DNA of 62,903 bases from Pirellulales bacterium (GTDB taxonomy: Bacteria > Planctomycetota > Planctomycetia > Pirellulales > JAICIG01), in the NCBI GenBank assembly GCA_035533075.1, contig DATLUO010000149.1:1-62903 (forward strand), in the 5' to 3' direction. Below the pieces are notes generated by a model. The model saw only the letters and a program-made list of their open reading frames with translations, ran no database searches and had not been told where the DNA came from. A program made the position numbers and the translations under genes. This document shows positions 49,659 through 58,620 of the stretch, piece by piece (position 1 is the stretch's first letter; every line of letters starts with the position of its first letter).

Positions 49659-51105
49659 AGTGCCTCCAGCAACGCATTAGATCGATTCCCTCTTGCAGCT
49701 CGCTTTCGTGATCGTGGAGTTCACCAAGCTCCTTCCGGACTAGAACGCGGTTTGCCTCACGCGGCTCCAGCTTCAGCAGCCCGCCGCCAAGCGGGTGGCC
49801 CTCAATCTCGCAACTAAGTCGGGTCAGCGGATCATTCCATCGCCGTTGCAGTTCCGTAACGCTAAAAGCCTCCTTCATGCGGACGACATGCACCGAGTTC
49901 GTTGCCACGCAACCAGCATGGTTTGCGACGAGGGCCGGAGTTTCGCCGCTCATATATGACAAGAAGGCATCGGGCACACAAACGTCCGGCACCGCGTACC
50001 AAGGCGTTCGGTTTCGGCACTTGTACGATTCGCGCGCCGCGTGGCCGTCGTCCGAGTCGAGGTACCGTCTGACCGGCTGCGGAACCTCTTGTGCGGCATC
50101 AAGACGCAGCAGAAAGTTTGCCGAGTCATTCCGCAACCACTTTTCGACCGTCGATGCATTGATGGTCGATCCAACAAGATCTCGGCCGTTGCGGACCGCC
50201 GGAGCCAGAAACCGATCGTCGATTCCGCGGAACCTGGCGACACTCGGCCTGAGATGAAAAAAATCGTTGGCACCCGTGACGTAGCCGATGCCTACCCGCG
50301 CGACATCCGAGAGGCGGAACGTCGTGTCAGACTCCGCCAGCGCGCGGTAAACGTCGAGGGTGCGGTCAGGCAAAAGAAACGGACGCAGCCGCCGCCCAGA
50401 GCGGTGCCATTGGGCCAGGCTAACGCGGCGGCCGCCGGTCGGCGGATGCTCGCAAGCGTCGAACCGGGCCAGAGCGCTGAACAAGAAGCCGCCTGACTTC
50501 CCCCCGAAACCTTCGCAATAGAGAAGCCAGCAGTCTTCCGATAAATCGGAAAACAGCTTATCTCGGACCGCCACGATATGAACGGTGCTGAAGCTTCGCA
50601 GCAGGTAATCGAGCAAGGGCGCGGCATAGGGGGCATGGCCGATTTCGGCCGGCACCACAAAAGCCATGCGGCCTCCCGGCTTGAGGAGCGACGCCGTCGC
50701 CACGAGGAACGGTGCCCAGGAAGACGACAAGGCACTGAACCTCGCGCCCCGCATGGCACACAGCGCGAGCGCCGTCGACCGCACGGCACCGTTAAATCGC
50801 TGATATCGGATGAAGGGAGGGTTGCCGGCGGCACATTCGAAGCGTTCGCTCGTATCCAGCGCCCATGAGAAAAAATCACCCGCGTGGATGAGCGATTTGG
50901 GCGACCGCTTTCGAAGGGCAGCGGCCGCGTTGGGATCGCCCTCCACACCGACGCTGTTGGTGTGCGCGGCGAGAAACCGGCCGTCGCCGCATGCGGGATC
51001 GAGAAGCCGGTCGGTGTGAGCGGCGACGGCCCATCGGACCAGCGACCGGGCTACGCCATCCGGCGTGTAATAGGCTCCAAGCTGTTTCCGCCGTTCGATG
51101 TCCAT
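49651..51105 (-). CDS. N6-adenine DNA methyltransferase of a type II-like restriction-modification system
   Basis: A 484-residue protein with SAM motif I DPACGDGRFL (about 36-45) and catalytic motif IV NPPF (95-98), in the order of the gamma or TaqI/Eco57I-like class. The start MDIERRKQLGAYYTPDGVAR is the typical YTP opening. The C-terminal 250 residues should hold target recognition. It precedes the probable endonuclease gene in the same operon. The recognition site cannot be predicted. Base composition is less GC-rich than the surroundings, in line with horizontal transfer. Confidence 0.92.
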   Translation of the reverse strand: MDIERRKQLGAYYTPDGVARSLVRWAVAAHTDRLLDPACGDGRFLAAHTNSVGVEGDPNAAAALRKRSPKSLIHAGDFFSWALDTSERFECAAGNPPFIRYQRFNGAVRSTALALCAMRGARFSALSSSWAPFLVATASLLKPGGRMAFVVPAEIGHAPYAAPLLDYLLRSFSTVHIVAVRDKLFSDLSEDCWLLYCEGFGGKSGGFLFSALARFDACEHPPTGGRRVSLAQWHRSGRRLRPFLLPDRTLDVYRALAESDTTFRLSDVARVGIGYVTGANDFFHLRPSVARFRGIDDRFLAPAVRNGRDLVGSTINASTVEKWLRNDSANFLLRLDAAQEVPQPVRRYLDSDDGHAARESYKCRNRTPWYAVPDVCVPDAFLSYMSGETPALVANHAGCVATNSVHVVRMKEAFSVTELQRRWNDPLTRLSCEIEGHPLGGGLLKLEPREANRVLVRKELGELHDHESELQEGIDLMRCWRHYG

Positions 51106-52130
51106 TTAGCCCGACTCATGACGCCAACCGCACTCTTTGGGGCAGGGTACAGATGGACTGCTCTTTGGTCAATCCCCTGGCGGTTCCAGATCGCGCATCC
51201 GCGCTGAGCCAGCCTGTCAAGCGCCGCGGGCCGAGCAAGGCGGCCGCCGACCGAACGGCCCGGATTGCCGACCAGCGTGCGCGCCGAAATCCTCCTTCGC
51301 GCTCTCCACACCGTGAAACTGCCCGAGCGCTAAGCGGAGGCTGGATCAATTGGCCAACGGCACAACACGCGCCCCGAGTGGATCGCCGAGTCGTTCTTTG
51401 CCCGTCGCCAGCGCGGCGAACGGCCCGAGCTCGATCTTGGGAACTACGCGCCGCGAGCCGGGTCGAAGGCCCGGAAAGCGAAAATCGGCCCGCACGACTC
51501 GCACGCTCCCTCTCCCTCCGCGCCCCGCGAGCGGGCGCCCCGGGGCGGGGTGAGGGCCTTGGCGTCGCTTTCGATTCGATTCCCGCCACACCGCCCCACT
51601 GCACAGCGAAACCATCGCCCGAAACGGTGTACCGCGTCGGCAGAGAACCGCGGTGCGATGCGCGTGCAGCAATGGGCGCCTGCGCAGCCGCCTGCGTCTG
51701 TGTTTTCATCGGGAACCCGCGCTGAGCCAGCCTATCCAGCGCCGCGGGCCGAGCAAAACGGCCGCCGACCGCACGGGCCGGCTTGCCGGCTCCTCGGCAC
51801 TCCGACTATAGTATGGGCGTTTTGAACTGCTGCGGAATGACCACGTTGCTCGCCCTATCCTTCGAACACGGTCGCGGTCATGGGACTCGCTGCTCCTTGT
51901 TCGTGCGGCTCTTTCATCCGCTACTCTCCTCCGGTTTTCACCGGCGCTTTCCCCTCTTTGCCCCTTTATTTGCTTGACTGGCGCAGTCCAGTTTAGTTAA
52001 CCCTTGATAGGGGCTGCCACTATCGGCCGCCAATAGCGTCTGATAGACTTTTTGCGTAAACGATCTGCACCGTCGAGCGGCGCGATCATCGCAGGAAGCC
52101 CAGAGGCACGAGAAAAACCAGTTACTCGCC
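51106..52130. other. One-kilobase gene-free stretch with a 70-bp direct repeat
   Basis: Open frames here are GC-driven and not protein-like. Two direct repeats, 51201-51270 and 51719-51788, share GCTGAGCCAGCCT and GCGCCGCGGGCCGAGCAA and differ at about one base in eight; they lie 518 bp apart. A stretch at about 51506-51553 (CTCCCTCTCCCTCCGCGCCC) recalls a common dispersed intergenic motif. The part after 51800 is less GC-rich. Confidence 0.7.
51201..51788. repeat. Direct repeat pair (70 bp each) 518 bp apart
   Basis: Copies at 51201-51270 and 51719-51788 are about 87 percent identical by eye. The segment between them holds no gene. They may be the scars of a duplication or the edges of a lost insertion. 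Confidence 0.75.
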
Positions 52131-52280
52131 ATGCCTCGCATTTTCGACAATATCGAGACGTCGATGCTGCCCGCGCTCCGCGAAACCCTCGCCGTTGCCG
52201 AGCGTGCCGACTTCTGCGTCGGCTACTTCAATCTCCGCGGGTGGCGGCAAATCGTTTATTCGATAAGTGTTGGATCTTGA
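52131..52280 (+). pseudogene. N-terminal fragment of a PLD-domain helicase (defence gene fossil)
   Basis: The frame reads [40 protein letters not shown] and then IVYSISVGS and a stop. The first 40 residues match the start of large helicase proteins that carry an N-terminal phospholipase D-like domain and are frequently encoded beside N6-methyltransferases in defence islands. Complete versions have around 1000 residues. Only 49 codons survive, so the gene is dead. Its position next to the restriction-modification pair supports an eroded island. Confidence 0.7.
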
Positions 52281-52283
52281 GTC

Positions 52284-52687
52284 ATGCCGCCTCGACTCAA
52301 ACCTCGCTTCTCGGCCTACCAGTTCTCCCTCCGGCTCCGCGGCCTTCGCCCCGCCATCTGGCGCCGCGTCCGGGTGAAGGACTGCATTCTGCTTGACTTG
52401 GATCAGATTATTCTAGCGACCTTGGGCTTCGAGGGCGAGCAGAGTTTCCGCTTTTCCCCTCTTCCTGCCCAGCTACCCGGACGGCGACGAACACCGCCGA
52501 TCTGCTGGCGCGGTTCGAGCTGCCGGCGTACAACTTCGAGACGCACGTGCCCGCCTATTTGACCAAGGCCCGCGTGCTGGAGGCGTTCTGCGCCTTTCGC
52601 GATTTCATCACCGAGGACCATCCTCAACCTGGCGTCGTCGAGTTGGCAATCGGCGCGGGCCTTAGAGCCATGGCGAAGCCCGGCTGA
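52284..52687 (+). pseudogene. Remnant of a plasmid pRiA4b ORF-3-like gene, joined to another gene tail
   Basis: From ATG 52284 the frame begins MPPRLKPRFSAYQFSLRLRG and continues LRPAIWRRVRVKDCILLDLD, QIILATLGF. This is the opening of pRiA4b ORF-3 family proteins (YQF-x-V-x-L-x-G-x-x-P-x-IWRR). It loses sense after about 55 codons. In another frame, 52487-52687 reads NTADLLARFELPAYNFETH, VPAYLTKARVLEAFCAFRDF, apparently the tail of a different protein I cannot name. The stop lies 18 bp before the kinase gene end. Confidence 0.6.
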
Positions 52688-52704
52688 GCTTCCCAAGCCA
52701 CGGC

Positions 52705-55700
52705 TCAGTCGTCCCAGACGCAGATGAAGGGGTGGGCGGTGGTTTCGGCCTCGTCGTACCACTCCGATTTGATCTTGCCCTGCTCGAAAACGACCAACAG
52801 GGAGGCCACGTCCTGGCCGCCGCCCGCGTTGTCCGGGTCGCCGGGGTGCCAATTGGCAAAGCCGGAGGCCACGGCCGAACCGTCCGGCCAGCGAAAATCG
52901 CCTTCGATCAATTGATCGGTGCAGCCCAGCCAACACCAGCGGCGCTCGCTGCCGCCGGTGGCCGACGCCAACAAACTCACCAGGGCCTCATTTTCTTGCA
53001 GAGTCTTGACGATCGGCAGCGACCCGCCCATGGCGCCGCAAGCGAAGGCGGCCCTGGCCCAGGTGGCCGGCGAGTCATAGAGTTTGTACCAGCGGTCGCC
53101 GATCCGCCGGGCGTCGAGCGGATGCCGCGGGCGGAAGGCGTCCGACGCGGTCTTTCGCTGCCGGCCCAGCGATTTGGCCCGGTTCTCAAGCGTGGCCTTG
53201 GTCTTGGCTGAAACGTTCCGCGGCGCCAGGCGATACCAGCGAGCGGCGCGCTCCAGGCACCACCACTTCAGCGGCGCTTCCGCCTTGGCCGAAAGGCCCC
53301 ACCACCGTTCGCCGACCGCGACCGGTTCGTCGGCCCCTTCCGCTTTCGCCTCCTGAGCGGCCAGCCCGGCCCAGTCGGCCTCGCCGCATTTCCCGAAGTG
53401 ATCCGCCGCCGCCGGCCAATCCCCCCGAACGACCGCCAAGTACAGCCCCGCGGCCCGATGATCGTCTTGCGAGTCGGGCGACGCGGCCAGCGCGGCCAAC
53501 GCTTTTTGTCCGGCCGCGGTTTGAGCGCGCCACAAGCCGATTTCCACGCCACGAATCTTCAGCTCTTTGAGCACCTCGGCGGGCAACGATTTCATGGCCG
53601 AGCCGGCCGAAACCAGCGCCTCGGCCAAGGCGAACTCTTCGAGCGCCACCGCCACCTCGATCTGGCGAAGCAGTTCAATGCCGATGGCCTTTCTGGCGGC
53701 AGGATTCTTGGCGCTCTTCAGTACGGTCGACAGCCATTTCGCGTTCCACGATTCGAGATCCGCGTCGAAGTTGCGGGCCAGATCGGCTGCCGCCTGACAG
53801 GCCAGCGCCAGGTCGCCTTCCGCGGCGGCCTGCTGGACCGCGGCGTCGAGCAGCACCCAATGCCGCGCCGGATCGTCGACGTTTTGCGCCGCTTCGCGCC
53901 ACAGCTTGTGGGCCGGCGACGGCTTCTCGCCCGGCTTGACACGCTGGCTGCGCAGCGACGAGACCATCGACTCAACGGCCTGGCGGGCCGAGTCCAACGC
54001 GTCCGACGCGGGCCGAGGCGGTTTGTGCCAATCGAGGGGCGCCACGTCGAAGCGATGCACGCGAAATGCCGACGTGGCGATCGAACGCGCGAAGAAGGCC
54101 GCGGGATCTTTGGCGCCCTCGAAAAAGGGAACCCGGTTCAGCGGGCCTTCGTAATGAACCAGTTCGCGGCCATCGACCTCGACGGCCAGGTGCAACACCT
54201 CGCCGCCGGACACACGGCACGTCACGGTGTGCAGCCGCCAGGGCGTCAACAGCACGCGGTCGGGCATATTCGCATTGGCCTGAAGCGAAACAAGCTCCGA
54301 CGTGCCGGTCAATTCGTCCAGCGAGGCGAGCGCCCGGCTCCGGCCGACCGGCAGGCCAAGGTCGAATTGATCGCTGCCCGAAATGCGCTCGACGACCGCC
54401 GTCAGCGTATACTCGCTCGGCCGTTCGTGCGAGAAGCCGACGCACGACCCAGCCTTGTCCGTCGTGGCGTCGAGAACCAGGCGACCGTGATCGGCGTGGA
54501 CTGCGCCGCTGGCGGCATCGCGCGCGACGTCCGCCTGGGCCAGCAAATTGGCAACCCCGTAGGCGGGCAAGCGTGCGCTCGGCGGCCCGAGGTCGAGGCG
54601 GACAAGGTGAAACTTCGACCTGATTCGCAGACCCAATCGGTGGGTGGCGTCGACCAGCTTCGATTCCAGCGGCGGCGCACCCGGCTGGTCGGTCCAATCG
54701 AGCGCCGTTTGCCCCTCGAAGGCCACGTGTACCCGGTGCTTGCGCACCGCGCAGACGATCGTCAGGGGGCCGTCGGGCAGCGTCATTGCCCGTTGCACCG
54801 GCCAGTTCGGCTGGCTCACTGCCAGCGACCATCCGGCCGTGGATGTGCGGAACATCGAGACGGTGGTCGCCCGGTCCTGAACGGGCAGACCGAAGTCGCA
54901 CTCGCCTTCCAGCTTCAGGTCGTCGATGACGGCCGTCAGGTCATATTCGTCGGGCGGTACGACGTCGAACCACAGCACGGCGTCTCCCGAGAGGCCCTTC
55001 TCGCCCGGCGTGGGCGCGCCGACGGCGGCGGTGGCGTCGATCTTTTTCAGCAAGTCGAGCGGACCGGAAAGCGGATCGATCTTGAGGGGTGTCCCTTGCG
55101 CCGGTGTCGCTGGAGCGGCAGGATTGGCAGGCGGCGCCGATGGTTGGGGTTCCGGCGAGCTCGGTTTCGCTTTCGACGCGAATAGATCGCCCAACCAGTT
55201 TTCGTCGCTCGCGGTTGGCGGTCCAGACGAAGTTGTTCTCGACGGGGGCGCGGTGCTGCCGTAAGGGTTTGCAGCCGTCTTCTCGGCGACGGTCGGGGGG
55301 ATTTCGCCGAGTGGGCGTTGCGTGCGATTCTTCTGGCTCGCTGACGGCGCGTCGGACGGGCCCGCCTTGGCGAGGCTCTGCTTTTCGCCGAGGTCCGGCC
55401 CGCGCTTCGACATCAGTAAGCCGAGCACCACGAACACGACCGCCACGCCGGCCGCGGCGGCGCCCCAGATCACCGGCACCGGAGGCTTTTTGGCAACGCG
55501 CCCGCGGCCGCTTCCCGACCCCGGCTCGGTCCGCAGCGTCTTGGAACTGTCCGGCGACGGCGTGTCGGAGCTGCTGCCGCCGGTCACGGCGGAGCCGATG
55601 CCCGAGCTGCCCGCCATGCGCTGCAAAAAGCTGTCTAAACCGTCGTCCTCCGTTCGAGGTATTTCCAGATTCGTGACGGCGGAGTCGTCGTCGGCGGCGC

Positions 55701-56736
55701 CGGACAGCAGCGCTTCGAGCGCGACGATGACCTCGCGCATGGACTGCGGCCGCTCGTCGGGCGACTTCGCCATCATGCGTCGATAGAGTTCGTTCAGCGC
55801 GGGAGGCACGTCGCCGCGCGCCTCACGCAACGAGGGGACCGGCTGCTCTCGGTGGGCCAGCAGCTTCTGCAGCATCGTCTCGCCCACATAGGGCGGGGAA
55901 CCGATCAGCAAACGATATAACGTGCAACCGAGGCTGTAGATGTCCGAACGGTGGTCGGCCGTGCGGCTGTCGTAGCTTTGTTCGGGCGCCATGTAATCGA
56001 CGGTGCCCAGCACCTGGCCGGAGGTGGTCAGCTCGGCCTGACCGGCGGCGACCGGAGCGGCAAACGATTGCTCGATGCGGGCCAGGCCGAGATCGAGCAG
56101 CTTGACCACGCCGCGCGAATTGACGATCAGGTTCGAGGGCTTGACGTCGCGGTGGATGATTCCTTCGGCGTGGGCGAATTCCAGCCCGCGTGCGGCCTGC
56201 ACCACGCAGTTCATGGCCTGCTCGACCGACAGCGGCCCGCTGGCTTTGATGTGGCTCGACAGGTCGCAACCGTCGACGTATTCCATCGCCATGTAGTGCA
56301 GTCCGTGCGACTCGCCGGCATCGTAGGCGGTGACGATGTTGGGATGGCAGAGCCGGGCGGCCAGCTCGACTTCTTTATAGAACCGTTCGACCAGACCTTT
56401 GGAATGGGTGGCCTGCGGGGGCAGCACTTTGAGGGCCACGATCCGCTTCATGCGGCGATGTTCGGCCTTGAAGACCTGGCCCATGCCGCCTTCGCCCAAC
56501 TTGTCGAGCACGAGATAATCGCCGAACACCAGGGTCCGCCCGCGACCCTGGAAGATTTGCCCGGCCTGGAAGCGCGTCAGCTTCTGGCGGCGGATGAGCT
56601 CGCGGGCCAGGGCATTGGGCGGGGCCGCAAGTTGTTCGGGCGAGAGATTGCGGCGCAGCTTCGCCAACTCCTCTATGGTGAGGATGCCCGGATCCGCCAG
56701 CCCATCGAGAAATTGCCGCGTGTTCATGGGGTTCAT
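52705..56736 (-). CDS. Transmembrane Ser/Thr protein kinase with C-terminal C-type lectin domain
   Basis: A 1343-residue protein. The kinase domain covers residues 73-340: GEGGMGQVFKAEH (P-loop), K103 in VALKVL, HRDVKPSN (195-202) and DLG at 215-217 in place of DFG, with GTVDYMAPEQ as activation segment end. A proline-rich linker precedes one membrane helix (VIWGAAAAGVAVVFVVLGLL, about 425-445). Two related beta-rich segments follow (590-880), then helical repeats. The last 125 residues form a C-type lectin-like domain (WARAAFACGAMGGSLP, WCWLGCTDQLIEGDFRWPDG, ANWHPGDPDNAGGGQD, HPFICVWD). The layout suggests a receptor-like kinase that senses surface sugars. Confidence 0.92.
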   Translation of the reverse strand: MNPMNTRQFLDGLADPGILTIEELAKLRRNLSPEQLAAPPNALARELIRRQKLTRFQAGQIFQGRGRTLVFGDYLVLDKLGEGGMGQVFKAEHRRMKRIVALKVLPPQATHSKGLVERFYKEVELAARLCHPNIVTAYDAGESHGLHYMAMEYVDGCDLSSHIKASGPLSVEQAMNCVVQAARGLEFAHAEGIIHRDVKPSNLIVNSRGVVKLLDLGLARIEQSFAAPVAAGQAELTTSGQVLGTVDYMAPEQSYDSRTADHRSDIYSLGCTLYRLLIGSPPYVGETMLQKLLAHREQPVPSLREARGDVPPALNELYRRMMAKSPDERPQSMREVIVALEALLSGAADDDSAVTNLEIPRTEDDGLDSFLQRMAGSSGIGSAVTGGSSSDTPSPDSSKTLRTEPGSGSGRGRVAKKPPVPVIWGAAAAGVAVVFVVLGLLMSKRGPDLGEKQSLAKAGPSDAPSASQKNRTQRPLGEIPPTVAEKTAANPYGSTAPPSRTTSSGPPTASDENWLGDLFASKAKPSSPEPQPSAPPANPAAPATPAQGTPLKIDPLSGPLDLLKKIDATAAVGAPTPGEKGLSGDAVLWFDVVPPDEYDLTAVIDDLKLEGECDFGLPVQDRATTVSMFRTSTAGWSLAVSQPNWPVQRAMTLPDGPLTIVCAVRKHRVHVAFEGQTALDWTDQPGAPPLESKLVDATHRLGLRIRSKFHLVRLDLGPPSARLPAYGVANLLAQADVARDAASGAVHADHGRLVLDATTDKAGSCVGFSHERPSEYTLTAVVERISGSDQFDLGLPVGRSRALASLDELTGTSELVSLQANANMPDRVLLTPWRLHTVTCRVSGGEVLHLAVEVDGRELVHYEGPLNRVPFFEGAKDPAAFFARSIATSAFRVHRFDVAPLDWHKPPRPASDALDSARQAVESMVSSLRSQRVKPGEKPSPAHKLWREAAQNVDDPARHWVLLDAAVQQAAAEGDLALACQAAADLARNFDADLESWNAKWLSTVLKSAKNPAARKAIGIELLRQIEVAVALEEFALAEALVSAGSAMKSLPAEVLKELKIRGVEIGLWRAQTAAGQKALAALAASPDSQDDHRAAGLYLAVVRGDWPAAADHFGKCGEADWAGLAAQEAKAEGADEPVAVGERWWGLSAKAEAPLKWWCLERAARWYRLAPRNVSAKTKATLENRAKSLGRQRKTASDAFRPRHPLDARRIGDRWYKLYDSPATWARAAFACGAMGGSLPIVKTLQENEALVSLLASATGGSERRWCWLGCTDQLIEGDFRWPDGSAVASGFANWHPGDPDNAGGGQDVASLLVVFEQGKIKSEWYDEAETTAHPFICVWDD

Positions 56737-56867
56737 TCCAGGCCGCCGACAAGGGGCCTCTACCGCCCTTCGGTCGTATCGCCCTAATTACCTGGCGACG
56801 TTCGCTCTCTTCGCCGCAACCTTTCCGTTTTACCCTTCCGGATTGCCCGACGCCAGCACCCACAGGG

Positions 56868-57236
56868 CTAAGAAAGTTTGCCGGCATCGAGTCCGACGCG
56901 ATGAAATTGGGCGAGGGTCTCGTAGATTTCGCCCTTGGGCTGCGAAGCGGCGACGGCGAAGATGGCCCGTACCACCTCGCCGCTCTCGGCCTGAATGCGG
57001 ATCGAGACCTGGTTCGCACGAAGGGGGCCGGCATGAAGCAGCCTTACGCCGTCGTCGCTGACGGAGTGCATGACGACCCAGAACGGCTGCTGCTGGCCGT
57101 CGGCCGCGGCATCTTCTTCCGCCGAGTCCCATTCCACGGCGGTGGCCACGATGGGAGAAATGCGATAGACATCGCCCGGTTCTGCGGTCGCCAAGCGATG
57201 AATCAATTCACCAAACGTCGTGGGGCGGTGCGTCAT
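56868..57236 (-). CDS. PilZ-like domain protein
   Basis: A 122-residue protein from ATG 57236 with GGAAGG 5 bases upstream. The stretch FWVVMHSVSDDGVRLLHAGP, LRANQVSIRIQAESGEVVRA resembles the PilZ barrel (the D/N-x-S-x-x-G pattern). However, the N-terminal RxxxR needed for cyclic di-GMP binding is not obvious. An upstream in-frame ATG at 57302 is less likely. It is the second gene transcribed leftward toward the kinase gene and could be co-transcribed with it. Confidence 0.6.
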   Translation of the reverse strand: MTHRPTTFGELIHRLATAEPGDVYRISPIVATAVEWDSAEEDAAADGQQQPFWVVMHSVSDDGVRLLHAGPLRANQVSIRIQAESGEVVRAIFAVAASQPKGEIYETLAQFHRVGLDAGKLS

Positions 57237-57492
57237 AATCACCTTCCAACCTAAACTATAGGTCATGCGACGCTCCGCGGCAAGGTTTGTGACTGGTTGC
57301 ACCGGTTGCCAAGCGGATTTTCGAGACTTTCCGGTTCGAGCGCGGTAGAATCAAGGAACTTCCAAACCGGAGTGACCCGCGGGGCTTCCCAACTCTGGGG
57401 CGGCAGGCTATTATCGCTGGGGTGGGTTTCGTTGATTTCCAGGTCAGGCGATCGGAAACGTCGCCGCGCGATTTGCAGTAGGAGAAAAAGCG

Positions 57493-58077
57493 ATGCCGAT
57501 TTTGGCTGCGGAAACGCAATTGTTTCCCGATGACCTGCTCACCAGTCTGGCCGAGCCTGCGGCCGGCGCCTCACTCGAGGACGGACTTTGGCAGGACCGG
57601 ACCTGGTGGGTGGCGCACACCAAGCCACGCCAGGAGAAGAGCCTGGCCCGGGATCTCGAAGAGCAGAAGATTGCCTTTTACCTTCCCCAGGTGCCAAAAA
57701 CCTCCGTGATCCGGGGCCGCACTCGTACGGCGCACATTCCGCTGTTCTCCAGCTACTTATTCATTTTCGGCAATGAATTGGATCGGTACACGAGCATGAC
57801 CACCAACCGGATTGCTCAGGTGATGAACGTCGCGGATCCGCAAGAATTGACCCGCCAGTTGCTCAGCCTGTCGCGGCTGGTCGCCGCGGGCGCCCCGCTG
57901 ACGGTGGAAAGCCGCTTGAAGACCGGCGATCGGGTGCGTGTGAAGAGCGGCGCTTTGGCGGGCGTGGAGGGCACCGTCGTGGCCCGGCGCCGCAAGTGCC
58001 GCCTGATCGTGGCCGTAAACCTGATTCAGCAGGGCGTTTCCATCGAGATCGACGACCACCTGCTGGATCCGATCTAA
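57493..58077 (+). CDS. NusG-family antiterminator paralogue (RfaH/UpxY-like)
   Basis: A 194-residue protein. Residues 35-120 form the NGN domain: TWWVAHTKPRQEKSLARDLE, IAFYLPQVPKT and HIPLFSSYLFIFG. The C-terminal KOW motif is LKTGDRVRVKSGALAGVEGT, VVARRRKCRLIVAVNLIQQGV. GGAGA lies upstream of the ATG. Paralogues of this type let RNA polymerase read through long polysaccharide operons, and in planctomycetes they lie near export genes. The truncated export gene at the window end fits that setting. Confidence 0.92.
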   Translation: MPILAAETQLFPDDLLTSLAEPAAGASLEDGLWQDRTWWVAHTKPRQEKSLARDLEEQKIAFYLPQVPKTSVIRGRTRTAHIPLFSSYLFIFGNELDRYTSMTTNRIAQVMNVADPQELTRQLLSLSRLVAAGAPLTVESRLKTGDRVRVKSGALAGVEGTVVARRRKCRLIVAVNLIQQGVSIEIDDHLLDPI

Positions 58078-58108
58078 CCTCGCGCCGGCCTTTGCGCGGC
58101 ACCGGCGG

Positions 58109-58333
58109 TCATGCATGGCACGGTGCGTGGATTGAGGCGGTGCTACCGTGTAGGGCCTCTTGACTTAGGGCCACGGCTTCGTCGCGCAAAGCGTCGAGCC
58201 GGTCGAGCAAGCTCTCCATCTGGGCGGGTCGATGGCGGTGGCGGTAGAGAGATTCCGTGATCTGCTGTTGTTCGGCATGCCAACGAAGCCACAAGAGAAG
58301 TGCTTCTCGGCAACGAAGATCGGCATCCGGCAT
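58109..58333 (-). CDS. Small helical hypothetical protein
   Basis: A 74-residue protein, MPDADLRCREALLLWLRWHA, EQQQITESLYRHRHRPAQME, SLLDRLDALRDEAVALSQEA. The helices are amphipathic and probably form a short coiled coil. I recall similar short proteins with the LRDEAVALS ending in planctomycetes. It points toward the NusG paralogue and is separated from it by 31 bp. Function is unknown; it may be a chaperone-like or regulatory peptide. Confidence 0.6.
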   Translation of the reverse strand: MPDADLRCREALLLWLRWHAEQQQITESLYRHRHRPAQMESLLDRLDALRDEAVALSQEALHGSTASIHAPCHA

Positions 58334-58620
58334 GAATCGGCTCCTCAAAAAGTCATTGAGCGCTCACCCTATCTCACAGGTCGCTTGACTTGCAGCAAAT
58401 TTTAGGCCGTCACGAGGCAATCCTGAACGTACGAAGCAAAATGGCCGGACGATAACAAGCCCTGCGGGCCGAGGGCAATCGTAGTCTTTGCCGCACCCAG
58501 CCCTTTTGGTCGTCGACAAACCACAACGGTCGTCATCTGAACGTCAGGGGCTTTTTTGTAGGCTGGCGGGAGGGTAAACTGCTAGCATCGAAAAAGGGGG
58601 CCTCCTGAGACCGGTGGCCT

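Noticed and set aside
51116-51709. Minus-strand frame of 197 residues in the gene-free stretch
   Set aside because: The content is dominated by arginine, alanine, glycine and serine as expected from GC-rich shadow frames, and it crosses the direct repeat. No domain is recognisable.
51801-51977. Short plus-strand frames before the helicase fossil
   Set aside because: They have no start context, no domain content and differ in composition from coding DNA in this window.
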